A DNA stretch of 64,000 nucleotides from Fimbriimonas ginsengisoli Gsoil 348. GTDB taxonomy: Bacteria > Armatimonadota > Fimbriimonadia > Fimbriimonadales > Fimbriimonadaceae. The stretch is taken from assembly GCF_000724625.1 (NCBI RefSeq), contig NZ_CP007139.1, positions 4,526,001 through 4,590,000 on the forward strand, given 5' to 3'. The notes beneath the pieces are model-generated. The model was not told the DNA's origin and made no database searches. It saw only the letters and a program-made list of their open reading frames with translations. Below, in pieces: positions 38,362 through 49,712 of the stretch (its first letter is position 1; the number at the start of each line of letters is the position of its first letter). The translations under genes and the position numbers were made by a program.

Positions 38362-39732
38362 ATGATCACAGTCGTTGGCGGAGGGTTCGCGGGGACCGAG
38401 GCGGCCTGGGCGGCGGCGGAGCGCGGGTGTAAGGTGCGCCTCTACGAGATGCGGCCGAAACGGCCGACGGGGGCGCACCAGACCGAGTACCTGGCCGAGC
38501 TCGTTTGCTCCAATTCCTTCAAATCTCGCCTCGCCACCTCCCCGGCGGGGCAGCTAAAGGCGGAGATGGTCGCCCTTGGTTCCCTCGTCATTCCAACCGG
38601 CGAGGAGCACTCCGTTCCTGGCGGAGAAGCACTCTGCGTCGATCGCGACGCCTTCGCTGCGGCGATCACCCGGCGGATTTCCGAACACCCGAATATCGAC
38701 GTGGTTCGGGACGAGTTCTCTCCCGACATGGCCCAGAACGCGCTTGCTCAGGGTCCGCTAATCCTCGCAACCGGTCCCCTGACGAGCCGTCCGCTGGCGG
38801 AGTGGCTGGCTCAGCTCACGGGGCAGCAGCACCTCTACTTTTACGACGCGGTCAGCCCTACCGTCGATGCCTCGACGATCGATACGTCGATTGCTTTCGC
38901 GCAGAGCCGATACGATAAAGGGGGAGACGATTACCTGAACTGCCCCTTCGACAAGGAGCAATACTACGCGTTCGTCGAGGCGCTCAAGACGGCGGAGCGG
39001 GCTCTTCCCCACGGGGTGGCGGCCGAAGACGAGACGTTGGAAAAGATCAAGTACTTTGCCGGCTGTACGCCGATCGAGGCGATCGCGGACGCCGGCGATC
39101 GGTCGCTGGCGTTCGGAAACTTCAAACCGGTCGGACTTAGCGACCCCCGAACCGGCCGCCGTCCCTATGCCGCGATCCAGCTCCGCCCCGAGAATCGCGA
39201 CCGAAGCCTTTACTCGCTCGTGGCGTGCCAAAACCGCCTTAAGTGGGGAGAGCAGAAGCGGGTCTTCCGAATGGTGCCCGGCCTGGAAAACGCCGAGTTC
39301 GTGCGCTTTGGAGTAATCCACCGGAACACGTACATCGAATCCCCCAAGGTGCTCACGCCTTGGCTGGAAATGAACGAAGTTCCCGGTCTGTTCATCGCCG
39401 GCCAGCTCACCGGGGTCGAAGGGTACGTGGAATCGGCGGCGATGGGAATCTACGCAGGGATCTCGGCCGCCCGTCAGGAGCAGGGGCTAGATCCCATCGT
39501 CCCGCCCCGCGCCTCCGCCTATGGGTCTCTCGTCTCTCACCTCCAGGACCAGACCCCGCGCGAGTTCGCGCCGATGAACATCAACTGGGGCCTCTTCCCA
39601 GAGCCGGAGATCGAGACGCGAGACAAGGGAGTGAAGCGAGAAGCGAAACTGAAAGCTGCGCAAGAGAGCTTCTCCGAATGGCGAATCCGACTGGAGAACG
39701 AGCTTGATCAACCCGCCAGCTCCGCCGCCTGA
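38362..39732 (+). CDS. trmFO: tRNA (uracil-54-C5)-methyltransferase, folate/FAD-dependent (TrmFO)
   Basis: 456 residues. The FAD-binding GGGFAGTEAAW is at the N-terminus, followed by LYEMRPKRPTGAHQT and ELVCSNSFKS, all diagnostic for TrmFO. CTPIEA near residue 236 holds the second conserved cysteine, and FIAGQLTGVEGYVESAAMG is the late FAD block. TrmFO uses methylene-tetrahydrofolate and FADH2 to make ribothymidine at position 54 of tRNA. No other tRNA-modification gene is adjacent except the SPOUT methyltransferase 1 kb downstream. Confidence 0.96.
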   Translation: MITVVGGGFAGTEAAWAAAERGCKVRLYEMRPKRPTGAHQTEYLAELVCSNSFKSRLATSPAGQLKAEMVALGSLVIPTGEEHSVPGGEALCVDRDAFAAAITRRISEHPNIDVVRDEFSPDMAQNALAQGPLILATGPLTSRPLAEWLAQLTGQQHLYFYDAVSPTVDASTIDTSIAFAQSRYDKGGDDYLNCPFDKEQYYAFVEALKTAERALPHGVAAEDETLEKIKYFAGCTPIEAIADAGDRSLAFGNFKPVGLSDPRTGRRPYAAIQLRPENRDRSLYSLVACQNRLKWGEQKRVFRMVPGLENAEFVRFGVIHRNTYIESPKVLTPWLEMNEVPGLFIAGQLTGVEGYVESAAMGIYAGISAARQEQGLDPIVPPRASAYGSLVSHLQDQTPREFAPMNINWGLFPEPEIETRDKGVKREAKLKAAQESFSEWRIRLENELDQPASSAA

Positions 39733-39769
39733 ACACTGGGGCAACCCTGTACCCGGCATGTTGCCTCCT

Positions 39770-39961
39770 ATCCCGAAGGGATTTCGTCCGCCAGCGAAGG
39801 GTTGCCCGCTCCTGCGGGCAACCCTGGTCTCCGCCAACCCATGTACCCCAAAGGGGTTGCGTCCGGACTCAACCTCTTCGAGGTAGGAATGGGGTGCGTT
39901 CGCCCACCAGGGTAGCTCGTGCGTCGCAACCCTTCGCTTAGGGACGGAATCCCTTCGGGAT
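39770..39961. repeat. Large inverted-repeat element between trmFO and the DUF2071 gene
   Basis: Arms 39770-39805 and 39926-39961 pair at 32 of 36 positions. Inside is a perfect 11-bp hairpin GGGTTGCCCGC-TCCT-GCGGGCAACCC (about 39799-39824) and an ACCCC-AAA-GGGGT stem. The 340-base gap holds no supported gene; the antisense frame 39487-40080 has no family features. Confidence 0.75.
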
Positions 39962-40072
39962 AGTGAAAGATGGGACCAATCTTCTGACGGGCTCCTTGCC
40001 CTCTCGTTGTAAAGAAGCACAAGACCTATGGAATGAGGTTCCATGACTTGCCCCTTAAGGCGGTGAAAGAGG

Positions 40073-40813
40073 ATGTACACCGAGGCTCAGCTAGGATTGC
40101 GAGAACTACCTTCGCAGCCGCACGTGATGTACCAACGGTGGCGGTCGCTGCTGTTTCTTCACTTCCCTTGCCCGTCTGAAGAAATCGAGCCGCTTCTTCC
40201 ACCGGGGCTAAACATGGACACCTTTCCGGATGAAAGCGGTCGCCCGATGGCGTGGGTCGGGCTCGTGCCCTTTCGGATGGAAGGGGTGCGTCCGAGGTTT
40301 TTGCCGTCGGTGCCGGGGTTGAGCGCGTTCCCGGAGACTAACGTTCGCACTTACGTTCATCGGAACGGCCAAGATCCGGGGGTTTGGTTTTTCTCCCTCG
40401 ACGCGGCAAACCGAATCGCATGCGCCATTGCCCGCCGCTTTTTCGGCTTGCCGTACTTCCACGCAAACATGCAGGTGCTCGAAGAGCGAAACATCCGCCG
40501 ATATGTCAGTAACCGATACTCGGCGCCAAACTCCTTGAGCCGAATAAGTTCGGTCTTAGGGGGTCGATTGCCGGACGCTCAGCCGGGCACCTTGGAGTTC
40601 TTCCTCATCGAGCGATACTTGCTGTACACGGTGCGCCGGGGCCTACTCATGTCCGGGCGGGTTCACCACTCTCCGTATCCACTTCGCGAGGCGAAACTCG
40701 AAGGGATCGACGAGAAGCCGGTCGGTTCGGCGGAAATTCGACCCGAGCCATTTGTTCATGTCATGGGCAGCGACGGGGTCGATGTCAAAATCTATCCACT
40801 AGAGCCGATATGA
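40073..40813 (+). CDS. YqjF-like DUF2071 family protein
   Basis: 246 residues. The pattern MYQRWRSLLFLHFPCPSEEIEPLLPPGL followed by AWVGLVPFRMEGVRP, ETNVRTYV and GVWFFSLDAANRIA is that of DUF2071/YqjF proteins, an acetoacetate-decarboxylase-like beta fold of unknown activity. Its last codons overlap the SPOUT gene start by 4 bases, so the two are coupled. Confidence 0.85.
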   Translation: MYTEAQLGLRELPSQPHVMYQRWRSLLFLHFPCPSEEIEPLLPPGLNMDTFPDESGRPMAWVGLVPFRMEGVRPRFLPSVPGLSAFPETNVRTYVHRNGQDPGVWFFSLDAANRIACAIARRFFGLPYFHANMQVLEERNIRRYVSNRYSAPNSLSRISSVLGGRLPDAQPGTLEFFLIERYLLYTVRRGLLMSGRVHHSPYPLREAKLEGIDEKPVGSAEIRPEPFVHVMGSDGVDVKIYPLEPI

Positions 40814-41430
40814 ATATGATTCGATGGCCCGAAAGGAAGCGGCGAATGGAGGCTGGGCTGGAAGACGCGTGGAAAATGGCGGGGCACGTGCCGGAGGACC
40901 CGGGTCTGCGTGAAACCTTCGAGCAGCTTCCCCGTGCGCCGATTCGCTTGCTGGTGGGCCCGCTTAATAAAGATATCAACCAGGGCGGGTTGCTGCGCAT
41001 CGGCGAGGCGTTCCGTATCGAGCGGATCGACTTCAACCCGGAGCGCGATGGAGCCGTCGACATGTCGGGCCATCGTGGGACGAAGCATCGCCTCAATTGG
41101 CGATGGATCGAGCTGGATCAAGCCCTCGCGGAAGCGATTAAGGACGGATACCACCCGGTAGCGCTCAGCCTTACCGAACGGGCCGTCTCGTTCGACCGGT
41201 TCGATTGGCCGTTCCCACTCGCTTTAGTTGTGGGTGCCGAGCTGGACGGTGTTCCGGTTGAGATCGAAGCGCGGTGCGAAGCGACGGTGGCGATTCCGCT
41301 GTACGGTTTGGTTCAATCGCTCAACGTCGCCTGCGCCACCGGCATCGTTCTGCAGAACGCCGTGTCCCAATACGCCCGCTCGCACCCGGACTTCACCCCC
41401 GCCCGCCGGGCGAGCCAGCGCCTTCTCTAA
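40810..41430 (+). CDS. SPOUT-family RNA 2'-O-methyltransferase (TrmH-like)
   Basis: 206 residues. The three SPOUT motifs are clear: NQGGLLRIGEAF (motif 1, with an Arg equivalent), LVVGAELDGVP (motif 2) and IPLYGLVQSLNVACATGIVL (motif 3, the knotted SAM-binding loop). The N-terminal region lacks an L30e-like substrate domain, so it is closer to TrmH (tRNA Gm18) than to RlmB. The start codon overlaps the DUF2071 stop. Confidence 0.88.
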   Translation: MNMIRWPERKRRMEAGLEDAWKMAGHVPEDPGLRETFEQLPRAPIRLLVGPLNKDINQGGLLRIGEAFRIERIDFNPERDGAVDMSGHRGTKHRLNWRWIELDQALAEAIKDGYHPVALSLTERAVSFDRFDWPFPLALVVGAELDGVPVEIEARCEATVAIPLYGLVQSLNVACATGIVLQNAVSQYARSHPDFTPARRASQRLL

Positions 41431-41518
41431 AGGACCGCCGCTCCCCAGAGCGGCCCTTTCGGGCCAAACGGGCGAGACGCCCAGGGTCCGGGAGGCGGAC
41501 GGGACGCCCTCGCTCCGG

Positions 41519-42007
41519 CTACCCATTTAGGAATTCGCGGATGCCCATGCTGGTCGGTGATCGCTTGACGAGGTCTTTTAGGGTGTCGACCTGTTCCCTG
41601 GTCAGCGGCTTTCGGGGGAATGGCTCGGCGACAATCTTATCGAGGGCTTCGGTTGCCAGCCGGTAAATCTCATGCTCCGCGAGCAGGCTCGCTTTCCGAT
41701 CCTCGCGGCCGGTAAACGCGCCGTAGCCCAGGATGGCAGACAGAGCTAGCGCGCCCAACGCCCCCGGCATCACCGACTTCTGCGTGTCCGCGGGAAGGAA
41801 ACGGGACGCAAGCAGCAAGGCCACCCCACCCTCCAGGAACCACAGCGCAAGCTTGGGATAGATCGAGAGTTGGCCGCGCGCGTGGATCTGCTCCCTGGTG
41901 ATCCGTAACACCGCCGAAGCCGATCGCATCGAGGGCTCGCGAACGCACTGCTCGAACCGCTCCGCGATTTCCTCTACCGGCATTCGGCTCCCGGGCTGTG
42001 CTTTCAC
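41519..42007 (-). CDS. Hypothetical two-TM membrane protein
   Basis: 162 residues from GTG 42007 (an ATG at 41983 is an alternative). An N-terminal helical part (10-50) precedes two hydrophobic segments at about 52-66 and 80-98; the C-terminus is soluble and charged. No family is recognised. It is divergent from glnA with a 277-base intergenic region. Confidence 0.6.
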   Translation of the reverse strand: MKAQPGSRMPVEEIAERFEQCVREPSMRSASAVLRITREQIHARGQLSIYPKLALWFLEGGVALLLASRFLPADTQKSVMPGALGALALSAILGYGAFTGREDRKASLLAEHEIYRLATEALDKIVAEPFPRKPLTREQVDTLKDLVKRSPTSMGIREFLNG

Positions 42008-42284
42008 AACGACGATTCTGCCACGAACGACCGCGACCCAACCCCTTGGGCCACACGCCTAGCGCCCTCTTGCGTCCCCTTTTTCCTAAACGACCGGCGT
42101 GCCCCTTTCCTAACAAGGCGATAACAGGAGATAATGTCCGCAATCGTTCTGCAATGACGCGAGCGGGAACTCATACGGGCGCCGTGGAGCGGAAGCTCCC
42201 GGCGTACCTCGTTTCTCGCGGAGCCGGCCGGGCTGATGCCCGGAGGTCGGCGAGGCCATTGAATATTGAAATTCCGGAGGAAAG
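42008..42284 (+). other. glnA upstream region
   Basis: No gene. A strong ribosome site GGAGGA lies at 42277-42282 before the ATG at 42285. The leader contains several GC-rich inverted segments (for example GGAGCGGAAGCTCC near 42185). No certain promoter or NtrC/GlnR site was found. Confidence 0.6.
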
Positions 42285-43691
42285 ATGACCCCCAAAGAGG
42301 CCGTCAGCTTCGTCACTGAGAACGATGCCGAGATCCTAAGTGTCCGTTTTACGGACCTTATGGGCACCTGGCAGCAGTTCAGCGTCCCCGTCGCCCACTT
42401 CGGCGAAGATAAGTTCGAGGATGGCTATGCCTTTGATGGCTCCAGCATCCGCGGATTCCAGTCGATCAACGAGTCGGACATGCTCCTCATGCCCGATGCA
42501 GATACGCTGTTCATGGACCCGTTTACCGAGGTCCCGACCGCCGTTATCATCTGCGACATCACCGACCCTCTCACCGGCCAGCGCTACGGCAAAGACCCGC
42601 GCTACACCGCCGAGAAGGCCGAGCAGTATCTGAAGTCGACCGGTATCGGCGACACGATTTACATCGGTCCCGAGGCCGAGTTCTTCGTTTTCGACGAGAT
42701 GATGTTCGAGAACGGCACCCAGGGCGCCGGCTACAAGCTCGACAGCCAAGAGGCGTGGTGGAACTCCGGTAAAGAAGGCAACTCCGGCTTCACCGTCAAG
42801 CCGAAAGGCGGCTACTACCCGGCCGCTCCCGTCGACAAGCTTCACGACCTCCGAACCCAGATGGCGCTGCACATGCAGAACATCGGGATCAACGTGGAGA
42901 TGCACCACCACGAGGTGGCGGTCGCCCAGTGTGAGATCGACATGCGGTTCGACACGCTGAAGAAGATGGCGGATCAGTTGATGAAGTACAAGTACGTCGT
43001 CAAGCAGACCGCGTTCCAGAACGGAATGATCGCGACGTTCATGCCGAAGCCGCTCTTCGGAGACAATGGCAGCGGTATGCACTGCCACCAGTCGATCTGG
43101 AAGAACGGCGAGCCGACGTTCTACGACGAAGCGGGCTACGCTGGCCTTAGCGAAACCGCTCGCTGGTACATTGGCGGACTTCTTAAGCACGCGCCGGCTC
43201 TGCTGGCATTCTGCGCGCCGACGACGAACTCGTACCGCCGGTTGGTGCCGGGCTACGAGGCGCCGATCAACCTGATGTACTCCGCGCGGAACCGCTCCGC
43301 GTGCGTCCGCATCCCGATGGTCAGCAAGTCGCCGAAGGCGAAGCGGGTCGAGTTCCGCGCTCCGGACCCGATGGCGAATCCGTACCTGGCGTTCGCCGCC
43401 CTCATGATGGCCGGCATTGACGGTATCCAGAACCGGATCGAGCCGCCGAAGCCGCTCGACAAGGACCTGTACGAGCTGCCTCCGCTCGAGCGAGCCGGCA
43501 TCCAACAGACACCGGGATCACTCCGAGCCACGCTGCACGCTCTGATGGAGGACCAAGAGTTCCTTCTCCGCGGCGACGTGTTCACCAAGGAGCAGATCGA
43601 CAGCTACATCGAGTACAAGCTCGTGAACGAGTGCGACGCGGTCGACCTTCGCCCGCATCCGTACGAGTTCAACCTCTACGCCGACGCGTAA
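42285..43691 (+). CDS. glnA: Glutamine synthetase type I
   Basis: 468 residues, the GSI length. Signature blocks: FDGSSIRGFQSINESDM, GPEAEFFVFD, KGGYYPAAPVD, EMHHHEVAVAQCEID, the ATP-binding KPLFGDNGSGMHCHQSIW and NPYLAFAALMMAG. The sequence DKDLYELPP carries the tyrosine that is adenylylated in the GSI-beta subclass (Tyr397 of E. coli), so control by an adenylyltransferase is possible. It makes glutamine from glutamate, ammonia and ATP. A P-II gene is 7 kb away. Confidence 0.97.
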   Translation: MTPKEAVSFVTENDAEILSVRFTDLMGTWQQFSVPVAHFGEDKFEDGYAFDGSSIRGFQSINESDMLLMPDADTLFMDPFTEVPTAVIICDITDPLTGQRYGKDPRYTAEKAEQYLKSTGIGDTIYIGPEAEFFVFDEMMFENGTQGAGYKLDSQEAWWNSGKEGNSGFTVKPKGGYYPAAPVDKLHDLRTQMALHMQNIGINVEMHHHEVAVAQCEIDMRFDTLKKMADQLMKYKYVVKQTAFQNGMIATFMPKPLFGDNGSGMHCHQSIWKNGEPTFYDEAGYAGLSETARWYIGGLLKHAPALLAFCAPTTNSYRRLVPGYEAPINLMYSARNRSACVRIPMVSKSPKAKRVEFRAPDPMANPYLAFAALMMAGIDGIQNRIEPPKPLDKDLYELPPLERAGIQQTPGSLRATLHALMEDQEFLLRGDVFTKEQIDSYIEYKLVNECDAVDLRPHPYEFNLYADA

Positions 43692-43695
43692 ACCG

Positions 43696-43840
43696 TAGCA
43701 TCGGCTCCCAGCCGATGAACCCGAACGATCCCTCCAGACGCGCCGTCTGGAGGGTCCCGCACTTGCGGGGCTTCCCGTCCGAGAAGCGGATTGCCCGACC
43801 GATGGTCGGGACCCTGCCCGACGGCGCGTCGGGAGGGATC
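43696..43840. repeat. Hairpin module and MITE-like inverted-repeat element after glnA
   Basis: GTAGCATCGGCTCCCAGCC hairpin at 43696-43718, then an element with terminal repeats 43728-43745 and 43823-43840 (17 of 18 matched). The left end holds a perfect 11-bp hairpin CCCTCCAGACG-CGC-CGTCTGGAGGG (43730-43754). No gene. Confidence 0.75.
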
Positions 43841-43915
43841 TCCTTGCCGATAAGGGCACACCTCGCGGCTTACCCCGAGGGTTTCACCTAACTTCCCCGG
43901 CCAAACCGGAGGCCT

Positions 43916-44749
43916 CTATTTCAAACCGGCTCGGCCCAGCAGTTCGAGGAATTGGCGGCGAGTTCGCATGTCCATCGATTGGGCGACGAGCTTCCCATTC
44001 CGGTCATAGATGAAGCTTTTCGGAATACCGTCGACCTGGTAGCGCTCGTTCACCTTCCGCCCCGGATCGAGCAAGACGGGGAAAGGCATCGCCTTCTCCG
44101 CGACGAACGGTTTAACCTTGCTCATCTCTTCATCGGAAATAGCGAGCACGACCAGCCCCTTGTCCTTGAACTTCGTGTAAAGGTCGGCCAGATCCGGCAT
44201 CTCTTTGCGGCACGGCGGACACCAAGTCGCCCAAAAATTCACCAAGACAACCTTGCCCCGCAGCGCGGAGAGACTCCAGGCTTTCCCGTCGAGGTCGTTC
44301 AAGACGAAATCGGCCTTGCGGCGCGCCTTATCGATGGCGTCGGCTTTCGCCACAGCCTGCCTGTATTCCGGCCCTGCCAGCTTTACCGATACGTGTTCGT
44401 ATCGCGAAAGCTGAGCTAGCTGCAAATAGGCGAATCCGTTCTTTGGGTCGGGAGACTCTTTCAAAGAGCCGGCCAGCGTATTCGCCACTTCTTGGAGAGT
44501 ATCGTGGCCGAAATCACCTTCCGTCGAGAGGTTGGCCAAGAGTTGGGCAAGCAAGGTCTTATTCCCACCTGCGGGTAACGCCCGGATCTTGGCCGCCAAC
44601 TCCTTCGTCACACGCCCCCGGTCGGCGTCGGGAACGCTGCGCAGGTGGTTGATGCCATCCTCGATCGCCTTGGTGTCCGGATTCGCCTGTCCAAAGCCAA
44701 CGGCCGCGATAAGAGAAAGGGCCAGCAAGGAAAACCTCATGACGTTCAT
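43916..44749 (-). CDS. Exported TlpA-like thiol-disulfide oxidoreductase
   Basis: 277 residues with a signal peptide (MNVMRFSLLALSLIAAVGFGQ). Residues 25-135 are a helical domain of unknown role. The thioredoxin domain (140-275) has FWATWCPPCRKEMPDL (CxxC) and the cis-proline region VDGIPKSFIYD. It resembles ResA/TlpA proteins that keep periplasmic cysteines reduced, for example in cytochrome c maturation. It is the second such protein in the window and has no cytochrome gene nearby. Confidence 0.9.
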   Translation of the reverse strand: MNVMRFSLLALSLIAAVGFGQANPDTKAIEDGINHLRSVPDADRGRVTKELAAKIRALPAGGNKTLLAQLLANLSTEGDFGHDTLQEVANTLAGSLKESPDPKNGFAYLQLAQLSRYEHVSVKLAGPEYRQAVAKADAIDKARRKADFVLNDLDGKAWSLSALRGKVVLVNFWATWCPPCRKEMPDLADLYTKFKDKGLVVLAISDEEMSKVKPFVAEKAMPFPVLLDPGRKVNERYQVDGIPKSFIYDRNGKLVAQSMDMRTRRQFLELLGRAGLK

Positions 44750-44805
44750 ACGGCAACCTTACCGGCGATCCGCTCGCTTTGACAAGAAAAAATGGAAGAA
44801 CGCCC

Positions 44806-46068
44806 CTAGTCGTCCTTTTTCAGATAAGGCACTCCATCCGAAACCCAGGCCTCCGGCTTTGCCCCCTTAAGATACACATCCAAGAAGTGTCGTAAGCGTC
44901 GGGCGTAGTCGAGCTGGTCGGGGCGGCGGGTGAAGTTGTGGTTTTCGCCGGAGTAGACCAGCAGAACCGCGTTCTTCCCCATCCGCCGTAGCGTTTGGTA
45001 CAGGTACTGCGCCTGGTGCCAATCGACGGCGCCGTCGGCGTCTCCGGCGGCAATCAGAATCGGCGCTGTCCGCTTCGAAGACTGCCAGACCGGCGAATTT
45101 TCGAAATACACCTTCGGATCCTCCCAGAACGGAACCTCCAAGCGCCCCTGCCCGGTCTCCAGCAGTTGCTGGTCGCTGAGACCCGCGTTCCAGTAGAAGC
45201 TGTTGTACATACTCGTCAACTCCGTCAGCGGCGCGCCCGCAACGCCGACGGCAAACGTCTTACTGACCGTGGTAACGAACGCCGTCTGATACCCACCCCA
45301 CGAGTGCCCGATCAAGCCAACCCGCTTCGGGTCGATGCCGACGTTCTTCGCCACCGCTGCCGCCACCGCCGGCTCTAGGCAGTCGACCGCCGACTTGCCG
45401 GGATTCCGGGGAAGGTAGGCGATGTCGGGCTTAAGAACGAAGTATCCGTTCTGCGAGAGCGCCTGCTCGCTATAGGGGTTCCACTCCACCGGCGTCGCAT
45501 AGTTGTGGAGCTCATCACTGAGCCGCTCGTAGATGTACGTCACCATCGGGTAGCTGCGCCCCGGAGTGTAATCGGCCGGATAGATTAACACCCCCTGAAG
45601 CGGCTTACCCCAGCGGCTCTTGTAGGTAATCAGCTCCGACTTACCCCACGCAAAATTCGTCTGCTGAGGGTTCGTCTTGCTCTCCGGCTTGATCGCGCTA
45701 AACGCTGTGTTCGTAAGGAACAGGTTGGGCGACTGGGCGAACGTCCCCATCGTGAAGAGCACCCGATCGGTTCCCTTCGACTTGACGAGCCGGCCGATTC
45801 TGGCATCCTGCTGAATCAGCGACTTCCCTTTCCCGGTAGCGTCGGAAACGTAGAAGCCGCTCGATTTGGTGTCCTTGTCGAGCGCCGAGAAGTAAAGCGG
45901 CTTCGAGATAGAAGCGCCATCCTCGTCGGCCGGGTCGATATCCATGAAGTGGTATTCCACGCGATCTTTTCGGCCCTGGGTGAGCGGAGTCAGAAGCCCC
46001 CGGCCGGCCGGGCGAGCCACACGTCGAAGTCGTCCTGCAGCAAAACCCCCTCGTCGTTCTTGAGCCAT
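44806..46068 (-). pseudogene. S9-family peptidase, C-terminal half (frameshifted gene)
   Basis: This frame holds the alpha/beta-hydrolase half of an S9 peptidase: GHSWGGYQ (Ser nucleophile), AAGDADGAVDWHQ (Asp) and SGENHNFTRRPD (His). The true continuation begins near 46001; the codons from 46001 to 46068 are out of frame with the N-terminal half and look like read-through of the wrong frame (MAQERRGGFAAGRL). Inserting one G into the five-G run read on the minus strand (45997-46001) joins it to the N-terminal half as ARPAGGLLTPLTQGR. It is either a disrupted gene or a sequencing error. Confidence 0.8.
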
Positions 46069-47471
46069 GTCGGGAATCCCGCCGGGCTCTTCTCCGGAAC
46101 GGTGTAGTCGCTCTCCTCATCCTCGAACGATATCTTCTGATCGCCCGTCAAATTCCGTTTCTGGCCGGTGCGGACGTCGTACAGCCACCAGTTACGTCGA
46201 TCGTAATAGGTGAGATAGTGCCCCGTTCGCGAGGGAACGATCGGCCAATGGTGCTTAGTGAGAAGTCGAGATTTCTCGCCCGTACGAGTGTTCACAAGCC
46301 ATGCGTCACGGTAGTCGAAGCCATTCGTTACCGGCGAGAGGTACGGGGTCGGATCGTTGAGAATCGCAAACTGAAAGTCCGGGAGAAGCGTCGCCGACTG
46401 CTCCGCCCCATCCCCGACCATGCGGAACGTATCGTCGTCCAGATGCCAAACACATAGGCTTGTCCGGTTTCGATCGCCGCCCGAGGTGATTTTTTGGCGC
46501 GGCATAACCCGCACGTCGTGAGTGTTCCAAATCTCAACCCCGGCCTTGTCTTCTGGCTTCACCGGAGGCTTCGGCTTCGCCCGCCACTCCTGAACCCCGA
46601 AGGCAACCGCATTACCGTCGTCGCTCACCGCGACCGGGGCGACTTCCGCGATGCGGGAGTTGGCCGGTATCCGCCCTTCGGTTGGAAAGAACCGCAACGT
46701 CGGATGGTTCGCCCGCAGGTCTTTTCCCACCACCAGGCGATACGAAGCCCCTTCGTGCTTGTCGTCGGTGCTGCCGACGAGAAAAGCCAGGACGTCTTGA
46801 TTCTTCGCCCAATCCAGGTTGGCGATGGTGTCCCTACCCCAAGTAAGCGGAGTAAGCGACCTAGCCGCGGGATCCAGGAGCTGAACCCCTTTCTCGCCGG
46901 TGTCGCTCTCCACCACCAGCGCAAGCAGCGTCTCGTCGTGGTTGGCGACGTAGCCGCTCACGTTGCCGACGGATAGAACGCGCCCGTCGCTTAGATCGAC
47001 GACCGTTAAGTCGCTCCCGCCCTCGCTCTTGGATGCCCCCCGGTACCGTTGGGCGACCAAGAACCGGCTTCCCTTAAGGAATTCGTAGCTCCGCACCGAG
47101 TCGATCTGTCTCTCGGCGCCGCTCTCTAGGTTTCGGAGCCCAAGCTTGGTCTCGACCGGCTTCTTTTCCGCCCGCAGCTTTTCGGTCGCCGCCTTCGAAG
47201 GCGTAATCAGATAGCCGCACCATTTCGAGTTATCTGAAAAGCTCGCGGCGACTCCGTTCGGGATAAGAGCCGTCTGAGGACCATCGCTGCTCTTCAAAAC
47301 GAGATTCCCGTCGGCATCGACCCGGCTGATCCCATAGCTGATCCACCGTCCGTCGTCGGAAATCTGAGTTGCGCCGAGCCCTTCCCACTGCCTGTAGTCT
47401 TCGGGCTTCAGCGTCGGCTTGGCTTGAGCACCCGCCAAGGCAACCGCAACGGCCAATGCGATAAGAGGCAT
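45990..47471 (-). pseudogene. S9-family peptidase, N-terminal half (frameshifted gene)
   Basis: 493 residues: signal peptide (MPLIALAVAVALAGAQA), then a beta-propeller domain like that of the 35343 gene (KPTLKPEDYRQWEGLGATQISDDGRW is its N-terminal pattern). It ends at LARPAGGF plus stop at the G-run, where the catalytic half should follow. Corrected, the whole gene would span 44806-47471, close to 890 residues. If the frameshift is real, the product lacks the catalytic triad. Confidence 0.82.
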
Positions 47472-47497
47472 GGCGTGTATTGTACGGTGTTGGAGCG

Positions 47498-47583
47498 GCG
47501 TTATGGCGTTGGGCGTTAGGCGTTAAAAAGGCGTTGGGCGCTAGGATTTCTCCTAACGCCCAACGCCTCAGCGCCTAACGCCT
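47498..47583. repeat. GGCGTTG/A heptamer hairpin between dnaK and the S9 gene
   Basis: The left arm is a run of GGCGTT units (about 47509-47559), the right arm AACGCCCAACGCC..CTAACGCC (about 47560-47583), with a loop near ATTTCT. It begins 5 bases beyond the dnaK stop codon on the minus strand. Confidence 0.75.
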
Positions 47584-47588
47584 TCCCC

Positions 47589-49508
<1,920 letters not shown>

Positions 49509-49606
49509 TTACAATTTCGACTGCAGATGACTTGAGCCCCATAGACTCACGTCGTGCGTGTACAAATATTCTACTCGAAGTAGGGCGCATCCGTTGCAAC
49601 TTCCGC

Positions 49607-49711
49607 GTGGCACGGTGCTTCCAGCCCGTGTGTATCACGACCATCCTGGTCGTGTGAGACCGCCAAGGGCTGGAAGCCCCTGGGACTCACTGGCAAAGAT
49701 GCCAGTGCCAC
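49607..49711. repeat. Nested-palindrome element, shortened variant (copy 3)
   Basis: 105 bases. The ends carry GTGGCACGGTGCTTCCAGCC (49607-49626) and the complement of GTGGCACTGGCATC (49698-49711); CACGACCATCCTGGTCGTG lies inside. Read on the minus strand it begins 1 base after the TAA of the RAYT-like gene, with the same TAACGTGGCAC junction as copies 1 and 2. Its other end faces the dnaK promoter region. Confidence 0.85.
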
Positions 49712-49712
49712 G

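Noticed and set aside
39487-40080. 197-codon minus-strand frame over the trmFO end and its gap
   Set aside because: It overlaps the end of TrmFO and then reads through an inverted-repeat element; no family features.
42140-42215. Glutamine riboswitch in the glnA leader
   Set aside because: AATCGTTC and GCGGAAG resemble parts of the motif, but the spacing and remaining conserved bases do not match; a covariance search would be needed.
42336-43505. 389-codon minus-strand frame antisense to glnA
   Set aside because: Shadow of a well-conserved gene with no motif of its own.
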